Shown here one piece after another: positions 1 to 10,768 of a stretch of 64,000 nucleotides of DNA. The DNA comes from Streptomyces peucetius (lineage in GTDB: Bacteria; Actinomycetota; Actinomycetes; Streptomycetales; Streptomycetaceae), in NCBI RefSeq assembly GCF_025854275.1, contig NZ_CP107567.1, positions 7,564,001 through 7,628,000 of the forward strand, written 5' to 3'. Position numbers and translations under genes: made by a program. The notes under the pieces were generated by a model, which searched no databases, had not been told where the DNA came from, and worked only from the letters and a program-made list of their open reading frames with translations. The first letter of the stretch is position 1. Every line of letters starts with the position of its first letter.

Positions 1-964
1 TCCCCTCTCCATGCCGGTAGGCATTCGTGAGCGCTTCCTGAACGACCCGGTAGACCGTCACGCCGACGCTCGGCTCCACGAAGCCGGCCGGGATGTCGAT
101 GGAGGGCCGGACGTCGAGGCCGATGCTTTCGAATGAGGCGATGAGTCCTTCCAGGCCGCTGAGCGACGGGGTCGGCCGGAGCGCCTCGTCGCCGGAGACG
201 TCGTCCCCGAGGCGGAGGAGCGCGAGGATGCGCTGCGTCTCGACGACGACGGTACGGGCGCTGGACCTGGCCGAGACGAGGGCCTGCCGGGCGGACTCGG
301 CGTCCTCGGGCAGCCCGATCTCCGCCGCACCGAGGTGCAGGCTCAGCATCGCGACCTGGTGACCGATGACGTCGTGGAGGTCCCGGGCGATACGGAGACG
401 TTCCTCGGTCACCCGTCGGGTGGCTTCGATCTCGCGGGTGGCGATGGCGATCTCGGCCCGTTCATCCAAAATCCACCAGTGCTCCCGATGGATACGGAGC
501 GCGGCCCCCGTCGCACCTCCCGCCACGGCCGAGAAGAGGGCGGCGGCTCCCACCACCGCACCGCCGCGGAATCCTCCGACCGTCATGAACGCCCCCAGGA
601 AGAATGCCGCCACGATGCCGGTCCCGGCCAGCGGCTGCTTTCCCCTGAGGGTGACCGAGAACAGCACGAGCACCGCCATCATCCACACCGACAGAGGGTC
701 GTCACCCACCGCTGTCACGGCGAAGGACGCCGCACTCGTCACGACCAGTCCTGCCCATGGCTTCCACCACGAGAGGGCGACGCCGCCGCCGGCGAGGAGC
801 ACAGAGAGGGCCGTCGGCCAGTCCGACCCCCTCACCGTCGCCGCCACGATCTGCCCGGTGAACACCAGCGCTGCCATTGAATAGGCGACCCGGTGCAGCA
901 CCTCGGGGCGGCGGACCCACAGCGGTGCCGCGGGCCCGTCCTGACTGTTCTGCGCCTTGACCAT
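1..964 (-). CDS. Two-component sensor histidine kinase, NarL/LiaS type (3' end outside window)
   Basis: The reverse strand reads about 321 residues before running off the left edge. The N-terminal half has several hydrophobic segments (a multi-pass sensor). It is followed by a dimerisation/phosphoacceptor motif ARDLHDVIGH with the phosphorylatable His near residue 197, and then the N-box start (VVQEALTNAYRHGEG) of a HATPase domain. This is the HisKA_3 class, which normally phosphorylates a LuxR/NarL-type response regulator; that partner would lie to the left of the window. ATG at 964 is used; an in-frame GTG at 982 is an alternative, and neither has a clear Shine-Dalgarno. It is divergent from the membrane protein at 1175, with two matching palindromes between them. 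The signal sensed is unknown. Confidence 0.9.
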   Translation of the reverse strand, partial: MVKAQNSQDGPAAPLWVRRPEVLHRVAYSMAALVFTGQIVAATVRGSDWPTALSVLLAGGGVALSWWKPWAGLVVTSAASFAVTAVGDDPLSVWMMAVLVLFSVTLRGKQPLAGTGIVAAFFLGAFMTVGGFRGGAVVGAAALFSAVAGGATGAALRIHREHWWILDERAEIAIATREIEATRRVTEERLRIARDLHDVIGHQVAMLSLHLGAAEIGLPEDAESARQALVSARSSARTVVVETQRILALLRLGDDVSGDEALRPTPSLSGLEGLIASFESIGLDVRPSIDIPAGFVEPSVGVTVYRVVQEALTNAYRHGEG

Positions 965-995
965 GAGCCGATTCTCGTCCACGTGTGCGGCGGCC

Positions 996-1014
996 GTGTA
1001 CTTCGAACGATGTA
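996..1014. promoter_or_regulatory. Operator-like palindrome, copy 1
   Basis: On the minus strand this reads TACATCGTTCGAAGTACAC. It matches copy 2 at 1080 in 16 of 17 core bases but points the other way. It lies just upstream of the histidine kinase start, so it probably controls that gene. Confidence 0.5.
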
Positions 1015-1079
1015 GACGACCGAGCTGCTCCGGGCGGCGGAGAGCGCAGAACCCGTTGCGTCGAAGGTGGATCGCAGAA

Positions 1080-1097
1080 GTACTTCGTTCGAAGTAC
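1080..1097. promoter_or_regulatory. Operator-like palindrome, copy 2
   Basis: GTACTTCGTTCGAAGTAC is an 8-bp perfect inverted repeat around a TT centre, the size and symmetry of a TetR-type operator. It lies about 78 bp upstream of the gene at 1175. Together with copy 1 it suggests one dimeric regulator controls both divergent genes. Confidence 0.55.
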
Positions 1098-1174
1098 GCG
1101 GCTCCTCCCGAGGCCGCTGAGACTCCTCATCGAGGCGACCGTCTCACACCGCCACGATCACAACGGGACACCCG

Positions 1175-1774
1175 ATGACTCAGACCACCGTAACTTCGAC
1201 CACTTCGGCCACGGCCACGACGATGTCCTCCGGGCTCCGATCGCTCCACCTGATCCGAGTCGCCTTCTCCCTGATCTGGGTGGCACTCGTCTTCACGACC
1301 TCCGGCTCGCTCGTGTCGACGGACGAGCCCACAGTGATCGCGGCCGTGCTGCTCGTCGTCTACCCCCTGTGGGACGCCATCGCCACGTTCATCGAGCGCC
1401 GCCTGGCCGGCACCGGCTCCACGAACAGCGTCAGCACCGTCAACATGGGTCTCGGCCTCGCCGCCACCGCCGGGATGATCGGCGCCGTCCTCTCCACCAT
1501 CGGGACGGCCCTTCTCGTGTTCGGCGTCTGGGCCCTCTTCTCCGGAGCCATCCAGCTCGTGGTGGCGATCCGGCGCCGGCGCACCGTCGGCGCCCAGTGG
1601 CCCATGGCCATCAGCGGCGGACAGTCCGTCCTCGCCGGTGCCGCCATCGCCGCCACGTCCGCCTCGCCGACGAGCAGCCTGTCCACGGTGGCCGGATACT
1701 CGGCGTTCGGCGCCTTCTGGTTCCTCGTCTCCGTTGTCGCCCTGAGCATCCGCAGCCGACGCGAAAAGCGTTGA
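1175..1774 (+). CDS. DUF308/HdeD-like integral membrane protein
   Basis: 199 residues. After a Ser/Thr-rich N-terminus there are about six hydrophobic segments with short loops, a pattern seen in DUF308/HdeD-type membrane proteins of actinobacteria, often linked to acid or envelope stress. The C-terminus is basic (RSRREKR), consistent with a cytoplasmic end. No catalytic motif is visible. The gene is monocistronic, preceded by the palindrome at 1080-1097 and followed by a strong hairpin terminator. Divergence from a sensor kinase suggests, but does not show, that it is a target of that system. Family assignment is from composition and topology, so moderately sure. Confidence 0.8.
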   Translation: MTQTTVTSTTSATATTMSSGLRSLHLIRVAFSLIWVALVFTTSGSLVSTDEPTVIAAVLLVVYPLWDAIATFIERRLAGTGSTNSVSTVNMGLGLAATAGMIGAVLSTIGTALLVFGVWALFSGAIQLVVAIRRRRTVGAQWPMAISGGQSVLAGAAIAATSASPTSSLSTVAGYSAFGAFWFLVSVVALSIRSRREKR

Positions 1775-1972
1775 CCACCGTGTACCGACGCTGCCGCTGC
1801 CGGCGGGCGATTCGGTATACCCATGGGGGCCGAATCCCGGGTGCGAGAGGTCGCCCGGCCGACATGATGTGAGTGCCGCCGGGAGGGGCAGCGGCCTCGG
1901 GCTCGGCAGTTGCTCCCCCACCTCGACTGTCATGGCGTGGTGCACGTACCCGGCTCCTCCCGGCGGCACGGA

Positions 1973-2008
1973 GGTGGCGGCTGCCCAGTCGGTGCGGCAG
2001 CCGCCACC
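1973..2008. terminator. Bidirectional hairpin terminator
   Basis: A perfect 13-bp stem, GGTGGCGGCTGCC/GGCAGCCGCCACC, with a 10-nt loop. It sits between the convergent genes ending at 1774 and 2086 and can serve both. The rest of 1775-2085 shows no convincing gene. Confidence 0.8.
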
Positions 2009-2085
2009 CTCTCTTCGCGCCGGGCGTCGTCTCCCCGGCCACGCGCGCCCTGCCCGGTCCGGACGAGGCCTCGGGGGCCGAGGTC

Positions 2086-4059
2086 CTAGGGACAGGGGAG
2101 ACGGCTGATGAGCCGGGGCAGGGGGACGATCGCACCCGTCGGCGAAGCGGGGGAGAGCCGGGCGCGTGCCGGACGGCCGGCCTCGATGTCCGCGATCAAC
2201 TGTTCCAGCGCGGCGGTGGTTCCGTGCGGAGCCGGCCGGTGGCCGAGGGACGCGAGGGTTCTGCGCGCCCGCCGCAGGGCCCGGCCGTTGCGGCCCTCCC
2301 GGTGGTCGGCCAGCGCGAGGGCGTAGCGGGCGACGATGCACGCCCAGGTGTCGATGCGCACACCGGGCTGGGTGAGGGCCCGGCGGGCTGTGTGCCGCGC
2401 CGCGCGCGGGGCGGCGCCGGACCGGGCGACGGCAAGGGCCGCCAGACTCACCGCTGTGGAGGGCCCGCCGGGCGCCTGGACCGGGATGGTGCGGGCGGCC
2501 TCCTGGAAGTGCTCGGCAGCGGCCGTCGGGTCGCCCTGGTGCATGGCGAGCACACCCTGCACATGAGCGATGCGGCCCACCGTGGCGTCGTCGCCCGTCA
2601 TGACGGCCGCCACCCAGGCCCGGTGCAGCAGGTCGCAGGCCGCGCGACGGTCACGGCCCGCGGTGAGCCATGCCTCCAGCCACCGGCCCCGCACGGCGGC
2701 CGGATGGTCCTCGTGGCACAACGGCAGCAGCAGCTCCAGATACCGGCGTCCTTCCTCGGCACCGCCGTAGACCGTCCACCAGAACCACAGATTCACGACG
2801 GCCTCCAGGAGCGGGCCCGCCTGGTCGATCTGGTGCGGCACGTATTCGAACATGGCTACGAGGTTGTCCCGTTCGTCCCGTACGAGCTGCACGGCCTGCG
2901 GCTGCCTGCCGCTGTTCCACAGGAACTCGGCCGTCGCGGCCACACGCCGGCCGTGCATGGCGTGCCGGTCCTTGGCCACCGCGAACTCCTCGGCCTGCTC
3001 CAGCCGTTCGGTCCCGAAGTGGCGAGCGGCGCGTGTCATGCGGTACCGGGGTTCGCAAGGTCCTCCGGGATCACCGACCGGTTCCAGGAGCCCGGCGGCC
3101 GCCAGTTCGGCGAGGCAGGCGGGCACCTCATGAGCCGCCACGCTGCCGCCGGCGCACACGAAGGCGGCCGCCGAGACGTTGAAGGAACCGGCGAAGACGC
3201 TGGTCCTCGCCCAGACGACCCGTTCCTGTCGGTCGCAGAGCACATAGGCCGACGCGACGGCACGGCGCAGTGACCGGTGCCGTGGGAGCGCGATCCGGCG
3301 GCTGGCCAGCCAGCACTGTTGGTGAAGCAGCAGACCGGCAAGGTCCTGCGGGTCGCTGCAGTCCATCTGGGCCGCGGCCAGCTCCACGGCGAGCGGGAGG
3401 CCCTCCACGCTGCGGCAGATGGCCGTCACCGCGTCCAGGTCGCCGTCGGCGGCGGTGAAGTCCTCCCGCGCCGCGCGTGCTCTGTCGAGGAACAGCCGCA
3501 CCGCCGGCGCCGGTCCCTCGTGGCCGTCCACCGGTACGGTGCTCAGCGGCGCCAGGCGCAGTACCCGTTCGTCGCCGAGTCCGAGGGGCCGGCGCGAGGT
3601 GACCAGCACCCGAAGGTCCGGCACGGTGTGGAGCAGAGCCTGCACCAGGCCGACGCATTCCCGGTGGACCGGGTCGACGTCGTCGAGGAACAGCAGTGGC
3701 CTTCCCGCTCGCAGAGCGCGGACCACCGTGTCGAGGACGGAGAACTCCGCGGAGCCCGGACGCGGTCCGCTTCCGGTCGCGGCGTGGAGGACGGCTGTGG
3801 TCAGCGCACCGGGCGGGCCGGGCCGGGCGCCGTGCCGCCGCACCCGCAGGACCCGGTCCCATCCACCGGGCGTCGTCCCGGTCACGAAGTCGGCCAGAAA
3901 ACTCTTGCCCACTCCGACGCAACCGGCCACGGTGACCAGCCGGGATTCCCGCAGGAGGTCACGCAGTCGCGACGTCTCGGTCGCCCTCCCGATCGGAGCA
4001 CCGGCGGCAGGTCCGTCGCCCGCACGCTGTTCGCCGTCTTCGGCGGCACCTGTCCACAC
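2086..4059 (-). CDS. AfsR-like STAND ATPase without DNA-binding domains
   Basis: 657 residues from a GTG start (GGGGAG ribosome site). A P-loop [10 protein letters not shown] lies near residue 46, followed by a Walker B LLFLDDVD and the [15 protein letters not shown] (GxP) motif typical of signal-transduction NTPases, then helical TPR-like repeats to the C-terminus. This is the ATPase plus sensor half found in SARP/AfsR and LAL regulators, but neither the N-terminal OmpR-like/BTAD module nor a C-terminal LuxR helix-turn-helix is present. It may act as a protein partner, or be a regulator that lost its DNA-binding part. Neighbouring genes do not reveal a target. Confidence 0.8.
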   Translation of the reverse strand: MWTGAAEDGEQRAGDGPAAGAPIGRATETSRLRDLLRESRLVTVAGCVGVGKSFLADFVTGTTPGGWDRVLRVRRHGARPGPPGALTTAVLHAATGSGPRPGSAEFSVLDTVVRALRAGRPLLFLDDVDPVHRECVGLVQALLHTVPDLRVLVTSRRPLGLGDERVLRLAPLSTVPVDGHEGPAPAVRLFLDRARAAREDFTAADGDLDAVTAICRSVEGLPLAVELAAAQMDCSDPQDLAGLLLHQQCWLASRRIALPRHRSLRRAVASAYVLCDRQERVVWARTSVFAGSFNVSAAAFVCAGGSVAAHEVPACLAELAAAGLLEPVGDPGGPCEPRYRMTRAARHFGTERLEQAEEFAVAKDRHAMHGRRVAATAEFLWNSGRQPQAVQLVRDERDNLVAMFEYVPHQIDQAGPLLEAVVNLWFWWTVYGGAEEGRRYLELLLPLCHEDHPAAVRGRWLEAWLTAGRDRRAACDLLHRAWVAAVMTGDDATVGRIAHVQGVLAMHQGDPTAAAEHFQEAARTIPVQAPGGPSTAVSLAALAVARSGAAPRAARHTARRALTQPGVRIDTWACIVARYALALADHREGRNGRALRRARRTLASLGHRPAPHGTTAALEQLIADIEAGRPARARLSPASPTGAIVPLPRLISRLPCP

Positions 4060-4249
4060 TTCGCTGCTCCCCGTACATCCGTCCCGTCGGCGCCGGCAGT
4101 ATCGGCAATGCGGTGCAGAACCGTCACTGCCGCGACATCACGGCACCCCCAACGCGCCCGGCACTCCGGGGGTGTCGCTCATGGGCAACAGATCACACTC
4201 CGCAACGACGATTCGAGCGCGCGTGCGACCACGGCCGCCGAGCCGCGCC

Positions 4250-4674
4250 GCGTTCGGGCCAGGCCTCCTGCCGTACCTCTTCGTCCAGGCCGTCTTCGGC
4301 TTCTGCCTGCTCGAAGTCATCAACTGCACCGAGCACTACGGCCTGCTGCGCGAACGCACCGCGTCCGGCCGCTACGAGCGCTGCGCCCCCCGGCGCAGCT
4401 GGAACAGCGACAACGTCGCCACCAACGTCTTTCTCTACCACCTGCAGCGGCACAGCGACCACCATGCCGACCCCACCCGCCGGCACCAGGCACTGCGGCA
4501 CTTCGACGAGGCACCCGAACTGCCCACGGGGTATGCGGGCAGGAACGGACGGGCGCGCCCCGCGAGGGCTTCCCGGCGGGCACGCCGTGGCAGCGGATAC
4601 CGGACGACTGGTCCTGCCCCGACTGCGGTGCCGCCAAGGCGGACTTCGAGATGACCGAGATCACGCACGCCTGA
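4250..4674 (+). pseudogene. Alkane hydroxylase (AlkB)-rubredoxin remnant, deleted and frameshifted
   Basis: One frame encodes only the AlkB C-terminal part: [24 protein letters not shown] and the di-iron histidine box [14 protein letters not shown], then LPTGYAG at about 4540. Roughly the first 250 residues of AlkB, with the other histidine boxes and membrane segments, are absent. From about 4560 a different frame encodes only the second half of a rubredoxin ([22 protein letters not shown], one of the two CxxC knuckles). In intact loci alkB and rubredoxin are adjacent complete genes, so a deletion has fused the two fragments out of frame. It cannot make a working enzyme. Confidence 0.85.
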
Positions 4675-4740
4675 GGACGCGCATGCCTGAGGAGGGCGTC
4701 CGCCTGAGGACGCGCACGCCTGCATGCCGGAGGACGCGCG
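4669..4740. repeat. Short degenerate tandem repeat
   Basis: Three to four imperfect copies of GCCTGAGGACGCGCA follow the alkB-rubredoxin remnant and end just before the lipoprotein gene. Slippage between such copies may have contributed to the local decay. Confidence 0.6.
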
Positions 4741-4765
4741 ACTGAAAGGCCCTTGGGCTCCGAGG

Positions 4766-5911
4766 TCAGAGAACCGCGATGCCCAGCGGGCGTTCGCCCG
4801 CCGCCAGGCGGCGGGTGTCGCCCGAGGCCAGGTCCACGACCGTGATGCCGTTCCAGTGGCCGTCGCGGGTGAACCCGCCCGTGACGTACGCCGTGCGGCC
4901 GTCACGGGAGACGGTGACGTCCTCGTGGGGCCCGTCGAGCGGAATGATCCGCTCGGAGCCGTCCGGCGCGCGCACGGTCAGGGACGGGCCCCGGTCGCGG
5001 GCCGGGTCGATCGGTCCCGTGCCGACGACGAGCAGCGTGCCGTCGCCGGTGATCGTCGCGCCGTGCTGGTGGGTGTCGGCCGTCATGGGCTCGGCGCGGG
5101 ATGCGCCGGTGCCGGGGTCGAGGACGACGAGCCGCTCTCCTTCGAACGGCAGCAGCAGCCGTCCGTCGGAGGGCCGTACGACGGCGTAGTGCGGCTTCAG
5201 CCACGAGCCCAGGCCGCCCGCGGTGCCATAGGGCGCGACCTCGATGCGCCGGGTGGCCAGGCCGTCGGTCTCCACCACGGTGACGTCGAACGAGTCGTGG
5301 CCGGTCACGTACACCTCGCGGCCGTCACGGGAGACGTCCACGTCGAACGGGCGGCGGCCCACGCCGGCGACGTCCGTGACCTTCAGGGTGCGGGTGTCGA
5401 TCACCTCGACGGTGCCGTTGCCGCCGGGCCGGTTCACGCCGGCGTACACGTGCCGGCCGTCAGGAGCCAGGGCGATGCCCATGCCTCCGCCGCGGTACTC
5501 CCCGTGCGCGGGCGCTCCGACGCCGTCCGTCTCGTAGGGGACGAGGGCGGTCCGTGTACGGGTCTTCGTGTCCACGACGGCCACACCTTCGGCGGTGGCG
5601 ACCCAGGCCCGTCCGTCGTCGCCGACGGCCAGCCCGTACGGCGCGGTGCCGACCTCGACGGAGTCGAACGCGCCCCGGCCGGGATCGGTGAACGTGACCG
5701 TGTCCGCGCCGAAGTCGGCGACCAGGAGCGTGCCGGACGGGGTGCGGCCCGACGGCGCGGGCGCCGAGGCCGCGGGCCGCTCGGCGGCATCCCGGCCCGG
5801 ACGGGCGGAAGCGGAAGGGGAGTCGACCGGTCCGCCCACGGTGCACCCGGTGACGAGGGCGAGGGCGGCCATCGTCGCGGCGACGCCGGCGCGATGCTGC
5901 GTGTGCTTCAT
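4766..5911 (-). CDS. YVTN-type beta-propeller lipoprotein
   Basis: 381 residues from ATG at 5911. The N-terminus is a lipoprotein signal (MKHTQHR, hydrophobic stretch, lipobox VTGC), then a Ser/Ala/Pro linker. The rest is a chain of six to seven beta-propeller blades with recurring D-G-R-x-x-Y-V-T/A and V-V-D-T/P-x-T patterns, as in YVTN/quinoprotein-like surface proteins. Such proteins usually bind or scaffold rather than catalyse; no catalytic residues are evident. It is divergent from cholesterol oxidase, about 490 bp away. A much longer reading frame continues upstream to 6583, but the lipobox and start context make that extension spurious. Confidence 0.88.
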   Translation of the reverse strand: MKHTQHRAGVAATMAALALVTGCTVGGPVDSPSASARPGRDAAERPAASAPAPSGRTPSGTLLVADFGADTVTFTDPGRGAFDSVEVGTAPYGLAVGDDGRAWVATAEGVAVVDTKTRTRTALVPYETDGVGAPAHGEYRGGGMGIALAPDGRHVYAGVNRPGGNGTVEVIDTRTLKVTDVAGVGRRPFDVDVSRDGREVYVTGHDSFDVTVVETDGLATRRIEVAPYGTAGGLGSWLKPHYAVVRPSDGRLLLPFEGERLVVLDPGTGASRAEPMTADTHQHGATITGDGTLLVVGTGPIDPARDRGPSLTVRAPDGSERIIPLDGPHEDVTVSRDGRTAYVTGGFTRDGHWNGITVVDLASGDTRRLAAGERPLGIAVL

Positions 5912-8062
<2,151 letters not shown>

Positions 8063-8080
8063 CCGGCCCCGCGGTGGACC

Positions 8081-8560
8081 TCAATGCCCGGGCAGGACGC
8101 ACGCGGTGTCCAGGCCCAGGACATGGTTGAGCCGGCCGAACGCCAGCCAGGAGCCGATGCTCATACTGAGCTCCACGATCTCGGGCTGGCTGTAGTGCGC
8201 GGTCATCCGTGACCAGAACGCGTCGTCGAGACCGTGGTGGTCCAGGGCGTACCGCTCGGCGTACTCGGCGGCCAGCCTGGTGCGGTCGTCGAACGCGTCG
8301 GTGGTGCGCCACCGGGTCACCGCGTCGGCGAACGACTCCTCGACCCGCTGCCCGTCGCGTTCGGTCCGCCAGTCGAGGCAGAACAGACATCCGTTGATCT
8401 GCGCGATCCGCAGCCGTGCGGCCTCGAACTCCCGTAGCCCCAGCGTCGTGTGGGCGTAGACCGACAGGGAGAAGTTCGCGGCGGCGGCCCCGATACCCGG
8501 GACCATGTCGCCCCACACGTACTCGATCGGGTTCCTGCCCTCGGGGACGTCGATGTTCAC
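8081..8560 (-). CDS. Carboxymuconolactone decarboxylase/AhpD-like protein
   Basis: 159 residues, GTG start overlapping the upstream stop (GTGA) with an AAGGAG site. The CMD fold is recognisable from INGCLFCLDWR, whose CxxC pair corresponds to the redox-active cysteines of AhpD-type peroxidase partners, followed downstream by helices around VELSMSIGSWLAFGRLNH. Proteins like this act as alkylhydroperoxidase-type disulfide reductants or small decarboxylases. It is translationally coupled to the amine-dehydrogenase-like gene, so the two products probably serve one pathway. It converges on cholesterol oxidase with an 18-bp gap. The substrate is unknown. Confidence 0.85.
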   Translation of the reverse strand: MNIDVPEGRNPIEYVWGDMVPGIGAAAANFSLSVYAHTTLGLREFEAARLRIAQINGCLFCLDWRTERDGQRVEESFADAVTRWRTTDAFDDRTRLAAEYAERYALDHHGLDDAFWSRMTAHYSQPEIVELSMSIGSWLAFGRLNHVLGLDTACVLPGH

Positions 8561-9642
8561 TGCTGTCTCCTTCCGAGCCGGCCGGCCGCGGGGCGCAGCG
8601 GGACGTCGAGCGCGTCGTAGAGTCCGGGGCCGGCGTCCACCAGCCAGTCGACGGCGTTCACCAGCCGGCCCACCGCCGTGGCGTTGCCGCCCGCGGACCG
8701 GTTCTCGCCCTCGTCGGTGGCCGAGACCGTGACCTCGATCCGCGGACGGCCCTCGATGATCACCCGGTGGGCACCGGCACCGTCGGGCGGCGACGGCCAG
8801 TGGGGAGCGCAGGACGGATGGATGCGGGTGATGTGCTCGACGACGATGAGCGGTTCCCCGCCGACGACGCCCTGCACCTCGAACCGCACCGCACCCTGAG
8901 TGCCCGCCTCGAACTCGCCCATCGACCGGGTGCTCACGCGGGTCTCCAGCGGGTACCGGTCCATGGTCTCCCGGATCTCGTCGACCTCGGCGCCGAGCGC
9001 CCGCGCCATCAGCCGGACCTGCCCGCCCCACACCATGGTCGGGACGGACGGCGCGAGCATCAGCGGCTCGTACTCCATCGGCTGCCCCATGCCGACCAGG
9101 TACCGGACCGAGTCCGGCTGGTCGTACGTCGAGTAGTCGAAGATCTCCTGGCAGCGGACCGCGTCCACCGTCGTGCCGAGTCCGCTGATCAGCAGCGGCA
9201 GCACGTCGTTGCCCCAGCCGGGGTCGACGCCCGAGACGAACAGCGACCCGCCGCCCTCCTCGATCGCGTCCAGTACGGGTTCCCGCAGCTCCGGCGGAGC
9301 GCTCCGGTGGTCGTAGAGCGCGTACAGGGCCGGCGTGACGACCACGGCTCCGGCCCGGATCGCCCTGAGGACGTCGGCGAGGGCGCCGTCGGGCCGGACG
9401 TCGCCGGACGCCGCGTACACCACCGCACGCGGGCGGGGGCGGGCCGCCAGGACCGCGTCGGCGTCGTCGGTGGCGGCCACCCCCAGGTCCCGGCCGAGCC
9501 CCGCGAGTTCGCCCGCGTCACGGCCGGTCTTCCCCGGGTTGTGGACCACCACGGCCGCCAGGTCGAGCGCGGGGTGGGCCGCCACGGCGCGGATGGCCGC
9601 ACGGCCGACATTGCCAGTCCCCCACACCACCGTCGGAATCAT
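8557..9642 (-). CDS. NAD(P)H-dependent amine dehydrogenase / DapB-N-like oxidoreductase
   Basis: 361 residues from ATG at 9642. The N-terminus has a Rossmann motif VVWGTGNVGRAAIRAV, and the body resembles the dihydrodipicolinate-reductase-like family that includes 2,4-diaminopentanoate dehydrogenase (SGVDPGWGNDVLPLL is characteristic). It is longer than true DapB (about 250 residues) and not in a lysine operon, so lysine synthesis is unlikely. It ends in a GTGA overlap with the CMD-family gene. The pair lies beside cholesterol oxidase on the opposite strand, but a role in sterol metabolism is only a guess. Confidence 0.8.
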   Translation of the reverse strand: MIPTVVWGTGNVGRAAIRAVAAHPALDLAAVVVHNPGKTGRDAGELAGLGRDLGVAATDDADAVLAARPRPRAVVYAASGDVRPDGALADVLRAIRAGAVVVTPALYALYDHRSAPPELREPVLDAIEEGGGSLFVSGVDPGWGNDVLPLLISGLGTTVDAVRCQEIFDYSTYDQPDSVRYLVGMGQPMEYEPLMLAPSVPTMVWGGQVRLMARALGAEVDEIRETMDRYPLETRVSTRSMGEFEAGTQGAVRFEVQGVVGGEPLIVVEHITRIHPSCAPHWPSPPDGAGAHRVIIEGRPRIEVTVSATDEGENRSAGGNATAVGRLVNAVDWLVDAGPGLYDALDVPLRPAAGRLGRRQQ

Positions 9643-9843
9643 GCGGCGGAGGGTAGCGCCCGGCTCCGCAGGTTCCCAGAGCCGTGAACGGGTCAATGCC
9701 GCACACCCGGGTGATCCCGCGCACCGGGCGACGCCCCCGCACCGGAAGGTACGACCGACCGGGGCGCGGCTGTCCCTGGTGGTGGTGACACCAGGACCGG
9801 TACGCACTCCCCGCACCGCCGCGCGTCCGCCAGGATCACCGGC

Positions 9844-10683
9844 ATGAACCGACCCACCACACTCGTCACCGGTGCGACCCAGGGCCTCGGCCGCGGCGTC
9901 GCACTCGACCTCGCCCGCCGCGGCGGCACCCTGTTGCTCCACGGCCGCGACGCCCGACGTCTTGATGCGGTCGTGGCGGAGGTGCGGGACGTCGCACCGG
10001 ACACCACGGTCCGGACCGTGCTCGCCGACCTCTCCGACCTCGACCAGGTCCACGCCATGGTCGCCCACATCCTGCAGACCGAGACCCGCCTCGACGCACT
10101 GGTGAACAACGCGGTCGCCGGCGGCGGCAGCGAGCCGCTGCGGCGCGAACTCAGCGCGCAGGGGCACGAACTGCGCTTCGCCGTCAACCACCTCGCGCCG
10201 TACGCCCTCGTCCGCGGCCTGCTGCCACTGCTGATGTCGTCCGCGCCCGCCCGTGTCGTCAACGTCGCCTCCATGGGTCAGGAAGCGATCGACTTCGACG
10301 ACGTCATGCTGGAACGGGGCTACGAAGGGCTGCGGGCCTACTGCCGCAGCAAACTCGCGCTGATCATGGCGACTTTCGACCTGGCCGACGAGCTCGCCGG
10401 GACCGGAGTCACCGTGAACGCGCTCCATCCCGCGCACCTGATGGACACCGAGGGCGTGCGCGCCTACGGCCTCGTACCCGTCGTCGGTGTCGAGGAAGGG
10501 GTGCGCCCGACCGTACGGCTGCTCACGGACCCGGAGCAGACCGATGTGACGGGGCGTTACTTCGACCGGTTCACCGACTCCCGTGCCCACGAGCAGGCCT
10601 ACGACACCGATGCCCGCGCCCGGCTCATGGAGCTGACCCGCGCCCTCACCGCTCCCACCGGGCCGCAGTTCACGCGCTCCTAG
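9844..10683 (+). CDS. SDR-family NAD(P)-dependent oxidoreductase
   Basis: 279 residues. Classical short-chain dehydrogenase features: cofactor motif TGATQGLG near residue 9, NNAVAG in place of NNAG, a Ser in VVNVASM, and the catalytic YCRSK (YxxxK) near residue 166. The extended length and C-terminal part fit retinol-dehydrogenase-like SDRs. Likely cytosolic. It stands alone between the divergent DapB-like gene and phoD; substrate unknown. Confidence 0.87.
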   Translation: MNRPTTLVTGATQGLGRGVALDLARRGGTLLLHGRDARRLDAVVAEVRDVAPDTTVRTVLADLSDLDQVHAMVAHILQTETRLDALVNNAVAGGGSEPLRRELSAQGHELRFAVNHLAPYALVRGLLPLLMSSAPARVVNVASMGQEAIDFDDVMLERGYEGLRAYCRSKLALIMATFDLADELAGTGVTVNALHPAHLMDTEGVRAYGLVPVVGVEEGVRPTVRLLTDPEQTDVTGRYFDRFTDSRAHEQAYDTDARARLMELTRALTAPTGPQFTRS

Positions 10684-10768
10684 GCAACCGGCCACATCGC
10701 GGGCGGCCGTCCGACACCAACCCGCAGAAGACTTCCGGCGGTTCAACCGAACAGCCAAGGAGGATTCT

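Noticed and set aside
10740..10750. Pho-box ahead of phoD (GTTCAACCGAA)
   Set aside because: Only one unit of the required direct repeat is present and it touches the ribosome site.
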